This document shows, in pieces, positions 59,245-64,000 of a stretch of 64,000 bases of DNA. How positions within the stretch are numbered: the first letter of the stretch is position 1; each line of letters begins with the position of its first letter. The notes under the pieces are model-generated. The model worked only from the letters and a program-made list of their open reading frames with translations, was not told the DNA's origin and made no database searches. A program made the translations under genes and the position numbers. The stretch is taken from assembly GCA_025093985.1 (NCBI GenBank), contig JACAAK010000004.1, positions 434,001 through 498,000 on the forward strand, given 5' to 3'. The stretch comes from Calvatia gigantea. Taxonomy: Eukaryota; Basidiomycota; Agaricomycetes; Agaricales; Lycoperdaceae.

Positions 59245-61791
59245 TCAATGCAAAGAAAAGCGTTCCTACGGGTGATCAATTGAGAAAAGTAGATCGTTAG
59301 GCATGTTATGGCATCACTTACCCTTAATTTCGCGCCTTTCCACTGAAGGAATGGTACTACCAAAATAAATAATCCAATTACAATCCTGTGCTCAAGTCAG
59401 AACTAGCGCAGTGGTTTGTTCAGCTTTAATGACTTACGCTGCTTCACAACCAAATGTTTGAATTGCCCCATGACCAAGTGCCCAAGGTACCTGGAAGTAT
59501 GCAACGGCAAAACCTAGAAAATTTATCACATCAAGATCTACTTCAAATGTTATTCCTTGTGAGTAAACCCACCTCCGAGAGTTCTCGCTAGATTCACTAA
59601 AGCGCTGATCTCACCCTAGAAGTCGCGTTAAATCAAGAAAGTTCGAAGGTTGGTGGAGGAACGCCACCTGATGTTTCGGGAAGCAATCGTTGCAATATGC
59701 ATAGACGGCCACCGTACCAATCATAATGGAAAACTCCGAGATACCCCAGCCCATGATCAATGCTCCGATGCTGAGATGTTTTTGGATTGCAGCCCCAAGC
59801 GTTATGAACCCGCAAAGATATAGCAGTACCGCCACATAACACGTCCTGAATGCCAGGATTTCAGCTTTCAAAACCCATTTATTGAAGAAGCACCCGTACC
59901 ACAGACGACTCTCAGCTTCGAAAACGCCTTTGTTCCTCCGAATACTGACATTCATGATCCAGTCATTTAGATAGCGACCTGCTAGTTCGCCAAGGACAAC
60001 AGAGACCTGGGCAACTTGTGCTCAGGAAGGAAAAGGAACAGATATAGGCCTGCTTACGATTGGAGTTCCGTATCCTCCCGCGATTGCGAACTGGCTGAAG
60101 CCGTATCCCCCCTCGGCTACTGGAGTGCCTAAGAACACGGCATTCGTGGTCTATATTTGGAACATGGTAATTCAGTAATCCGAGTGTCTACAGCGGAAAA
60201 CGTACGTTGATTCCAATACCGAAGCCGAATAGCATTGCCTAAGACAGACATTAGCCCGTCATTCGTTAGACATTACCGAACCACTAACCTCGAAGAGTAG
60301 GATCATCGCTAGATGAGGCCTCCATATGACATTAAGGGGTGAAACAATACATTGTGCCCAGGGGGTGCGATACTTGGACATCTTCCAACCCGTTATTCCA
60401 ATAAGCGTCTCAATCCTGTATCGAAGTCCCGTCGTCGTGGGTTCGGGAATCGGTCTCACAGTTCGGTCGTAAATCCTGAAGTTCAATTTCAATCAGTCGC
60501 TGATGAGGGGAGTTCTCTCCACGCACGTTTCCTCGCCGAAGAAGGCGATTATCAGGACCACAAAGAGGCCATATAAACATCCAATTCCGTACGCCCAACG
60601 CCACGTAGTCCGAGCTACCAAAAAGCCGAAGAGGAATGGCGATATGAAGGGCGAAATGAGGAAGCCCATGGTCCATATGTTCAGCTTTCGTCATGGAGGT
60701 TAGTGAAGGGATAACACAAAGATACCTATTCCAGCTGTTACCTTTCGGGCCTGGAGATGGAATGGGTACATATCCGTTACGACGTATAAACCCTACAGGT
60801 TGGTGGGGTCATTTCTCGTCATAGATCAAACGAAGGTCTATGCGCACCGTGACTTGTGGAGTTGTACTAGAGGGATTCAAGAACGAAGATGCAGAGAGGG
60901 AAACATTAGGACATACCCAAAGAACGCGGTTAAGCAACGCATCGCTGCCGGATGGCTACGATTAGATATGGTCAAAACGAGTTTCCATATACCCACCAGT
61001 GAAGGTCTTGAGGGTGGGCGCGAATGTACAGCCAACAAGAAAACCCACCGCAAGCAACTATATTTACGGTTGTCAACGGCGGTCTTGAACAACACGAAGT
61101 AGACTTACTTGAGACCAGAATAAGACCGGTAAGCGACCGAAGCGTCGGATAATCATCACAGCAAAAAGTCCTCCCCAGCCTTTTAGCGCATTACTGAGGA
61201 TTAGGGATTCTCGTGATGTAGAGCGCTTCACGAACCTAAAAGGAAAATGCTCCAGCTTGAAAGTTCATGAGGAATGGTTTGTTGTTATGGAAACGGATTT
61301 ATTACTTTGATGTTAGGTTATTGATTATGCCCGTCGTTGTATCATATTGCTCGGCTAGCCGGAATATAGACGCAATGCCTTGGGGAGAGAAGGGCTTTAG
61401 CCTCTACCTGTTCGACATCTCGAGTACAACTCACCAATACCAGAGTCGAAGTCGGGCACAACCGCCGCTAGAGTCATGATCAAGAGTTGCAAATTCTTCC
61501 GCCGGGTCGACCAGTTTTGAGGATCCCTTGGTGAGTCACTTGGCTGGGGCCATAAAACCTTTGTCCCGTCTTTCGTGAGCTTCAATCGAGCGGCGACCAC
61601 CTCCCCGAGCTCAATCTTCGCCTCTCTGTGAGGCCATTAACGGCGAACCGAGACCAATATCAGAGGCAGACGTACTCGGGATCGACGATGAGACGACCTG
61701 CCCGGTGTTCATGGAAAGAAAGGAGATCAACTTCCTCGCCACTGTCTGAATCCCGGTCGTGTTTCCCGTTGGAGATCTTCTCTTCAGACAT
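59245..61791 (-). CDS. MFS transporter, Dal5/anion-cation symporter type
   Basis: Nineteen exons on the minus strand close exactly to 529 residues: 61791-61676, 61625-61435, 61378-61306, 61255-61236, 61179-61109, 61057-60997, 60944-60917, 60866-60848, 60792-60742, 60684-60527, 60475-60289, 60238-60206, 60150-60058, 60006-59900, 59845-59668, 59615-59573, 59513-59438, 59385-59322 and 59265-59245. Micro-exons of 19-33 bases are frequent. Features are: a hydrophilic N-terminus; DPQNWS then LQLLIMTLAAVVPDFDSGIG (TM1); GWGGLFAVMIIRRFGRLPVL (loop 2 motif); TFTAMRCLTAFFG; PFISPFLFGFLVARTTWRWA; AMLFGFGIGINTTNAVFLG; HLSIGALIMGWGISEFSIMI; and FAVAYFQVPWALGHGAIQTF. This is a major facilitator of the fungal plasma-membrane type; the substrate cannot be told. 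An alternative start at 61842 adds 17 residues. The frame is intact. Confidence 0.9.
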
Positions 61792-61842
61792 GTTAGCGGA
61801 GGGGGGGGTCAACAGACTGGGGGTTCCTAATAGCGCAGTCAT

Positions 61843-64000
61843 TTATAGTCCGTGGAGACCTATTCCACAGATTACAATGGTTGCGACAATTATAGGACGG
61901 CACCTACCTTAGGTGAAGGGACGACGCCCCCCACTTCACTGACTACCACCGTCCAAAATCTCATGGGAAAACAATGCTGTATGGAGGAGGGAATGGACTG
62001 AGGAGCCAATTCCTGGTCTCTCAGTTCCCCTGTACAAGGGAAGGTTTATTGGTGCCTTGGCCATGTTAGAGCACAATCGATCTTGGAAGATTCTGAGGGT
62101 GTGCAATAGGATTGATTGGCATTGGCTGACGAACGCGTTGTGCTACTCGTGGGATTCTCCACTGCAAGCGTGTGAAGAATAGGCTGGAAATGGGGCATAA
62201 AGGGGGGAAGGAGTCCCTTCAGTCCCTCAGCATAAAGATCCCAGGCGTTCGGGAGCGGCCCGTCACAAGAGCGAAATAATAATAGCGAGATAGGTAACAA
62301 TTGGATTATCTCCTGTGAGTGCCAGTGGGGTTGAATGGGAGAAGTGGGAAAAGAAGGTCGTGGCGAGTAAAACCATTGAGGATAAATAGTTGTACAGAAT
62401 ATTCAGGGAAATGCACAAGTTCAGAGCGCTCAACCAAGTTCGAAATTTGAGGGTTTGAGAATCCCAAGAAGTGCAAACTGCAACCAATTGTCATCAATCC
62501 TGGAGCGTTTGAAGTTGCGAGTAGGATGCGGCTCAGCGCCTCCCCCTCTCAACCTTTCAAGCCGGGACTGAAAACATATCGCCAGGACCACTATCTCGAC
62601 CTATCTTTGGTTTCTTGCATTCTTCGTATTACTTCTGTCGCCAATTTGCCAGGCCACTCTGAAGAGAGGAAAGGCAGGCACCGCTGTGAACGTTCATCGT
62701 AACGATGTTGTCGACCATGACACGTCAGGCGGCTCTAAAATCCTCCATGCGTCGAGCAGAACTTATCCATCCGTTTCTACATATGCTGAGGATACATTTT
62801 CCAAACAAAATTTCGTAGGCGAGGACCGCTGGGATGACTTGGGAAGAGTTACCATGAAGCCCTCCTCAGATCTCAGACGTAACTGAGTTTCAACTACATT
62901 ACTAGTCTCCAGAAGCCTCTGAGCATCTTCTTCGTCACAGACCGAGAGACTTCTCATTCCCTCGATATTAGTGCGACACCCTCCCGAACCCTTGATTTGA
63001 CGTTTGGGTATGCCCATAAGGCTCCTTTCGGATGGAGGGGACTTGACCCCGAGAAAGCAGTTTCCCATTGGAACCACAGAGCTGCAACTGGAGACTGGCC
63101 TATCAAGCTGGGAGGATCCATAACTTCGATGGTAACTTAAACTCCTGCGCTCCGAAAACCAGGACAGTGTTTCTATCCAAACCTCCGATACCCAGAGCAT
63201 AGTTTATTCTCACCCAACCACCATAGCAACCGGGAATACGACCTGCGGAAGCATCGATCCGTTCCTCCCCCTCTTCTGAGCCAACATTTACGAAACTTGG
63301 ATGTCAGCATTTGAATCGGTCTCATACCTGGTAACAAGTAGATCAGTCCCGTTTCGGCACCGGGAACGCCAATCACAAGCCCGGAGCTTTTCACGGTTTT
63401 TGACTTTTTATGGGCCCAGTTCCTCGCTGACGGAACCAGTCGGTGCCCCGTCAGTCCCAGAGCATCATTTACCTAGCCATACTTGGGATAAATATCCGGT
63501 TGGGAACGTCCACATTTATATCCGACACATCCATCGCAAATGATTACGATGCTCAAGGGGCACTGGGCAATTGCGAACATGCTTGTGCATCGGGTCACAG
63601 TATTTTCTCAGCTCTCGGGTTCAAGAGCAAACGGAGAACCGTCATTATCACTCGACAGTCACGCACCAGCTTCATCATAATAAAAGACGTGAAGGATTTT
63701 GGTTCCTTTTTTGAGTCTTTGATAGGCTAGCTACGGAATAGTGATGTACGTATACAGCGAATTCCCAAAACGCCGAGTCGAGAACACCAGTAACGGTGAA
63801 AAGCGGTTGATGATGTTTGTAAACGGGTAAGTATGTACGGCCGTCGACCGGCAAGGCCGAGTTCTTCGGAGAGAAATCCAAGTAAGTTACGAATTGTTAG
63901 TCTCGATGGAAACGGTGGTGTGGTGGGAGACATAATACAATAATTCTTTGCAGTACTTGACCGACTTTGCGGCGTTTGACGTTGAGCGCTTAATGGGCTT
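61843..64000. other. Right edge, possible unrecognised minus-strand gene
   Basis: Minus-strand frames at 63933-63727, 63394-63173 (SGLVIGVPGAETGLIYLL, weakly transmembrane-like) and 63200-62763 (EGMRSLSVCDEEDAQRLLET) could be exons of one membrane-anchored protein. I cannot connect them with matching phases, and no family is recognised. The rest of the region shows no supported gene. Confidence 0.25.

Overview
The window looks like a piece of an Agaricomycete (mushroom-forming basidiomycete) nuclear genome. Genes lie on both strands and most are interrupted by many short GT-AG introns (about 41-90 bases). The families are typical of that group: NACHT P-loop proteins, LysM proteins, DUF6533-like membrane proteins, small fungal 7TM families, a Dal5-type MFS transporter, a YTA7/ATAD2 bromodomain AAA protein and an RQC1/TCF25 homologue. 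I saw no rRNA, convincing tRNA, CRISPR or bacterial-type operon. All exon joins were read by eye, by matching splice sites, phases and protein continuity. Where I say a model closes, the exon lengths sum to a whole number of codons.

Layout. 1-519: 5' part of an amidoligase-like gene running off the left edge. 1.9-3.6 kb: dead NACHT gene, followed by a CpG-depleted block. 4.8-9.7 kb: YTA7/ATAD2-like chromatin AAA ATPase (minus). 10.9-12.1 kb: membrane protein A (plus); its paralogue B is at 19.35-20.7 kb (minus). 14.0-14.6 kb: truncated GPCR-like gene abutting a second CpG-depleted block. 16.2-17.4 kb: small zinc-finger-like protein. 21.6-22.8 kb: methylthioadenosine phosphorylase. 23.0-23.7 kb: secreted two-LysM protein 1. 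24.4-26.1 kb: mitochondrial PPR-like protein, convergent with TCF25/RQC1 (26.5-29.2 kb). 29.7-35 kb: poorly recognised, partly decayed lineage-specific genes including a tandem dead copy. 35.1-38.5 kb: first copy of an inverted segmental duplication with a DUF6533-like gene, split by a 1009-bp inverted-repeat transposon relic. 38.8-42.7 kb: Rab-like GTPase and SH3-domain protein. 43-46.8 kb: esterase fragment and little else. 46.8-50.7 kb: second NACHT gene with a long conserved tail. 51.9-54.1 kb: Band 7/SPFH protein. 54.8-55.5 kb: LysM protein 2. 56.4-58.8 kb: second, inverted copy of the duplication. 59.2-61.8 kb: intact 19-exon MFS transporter. 61.8-64 kb: no confident gene.

Two patterns cross the gene boundaries. 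First, several paralogue pairs (7TM A/B, LysM1/2, DUF6533 pair, NACHT pair, a tandem unknown family) make this a duplicated, accessory-rich region around a few housekeeping genes. Second, several conserved genes (YTA7, MTAP, Rab, SH3, Band 7, NACHT) change reading frame by one base at places with no usable splice site, while others (TCF25, MFS, LysM1/2, both 7TM genes, PPR) read cleanly. Assembly indels and recent gene decay are both possible; reads or transcripts would decide.
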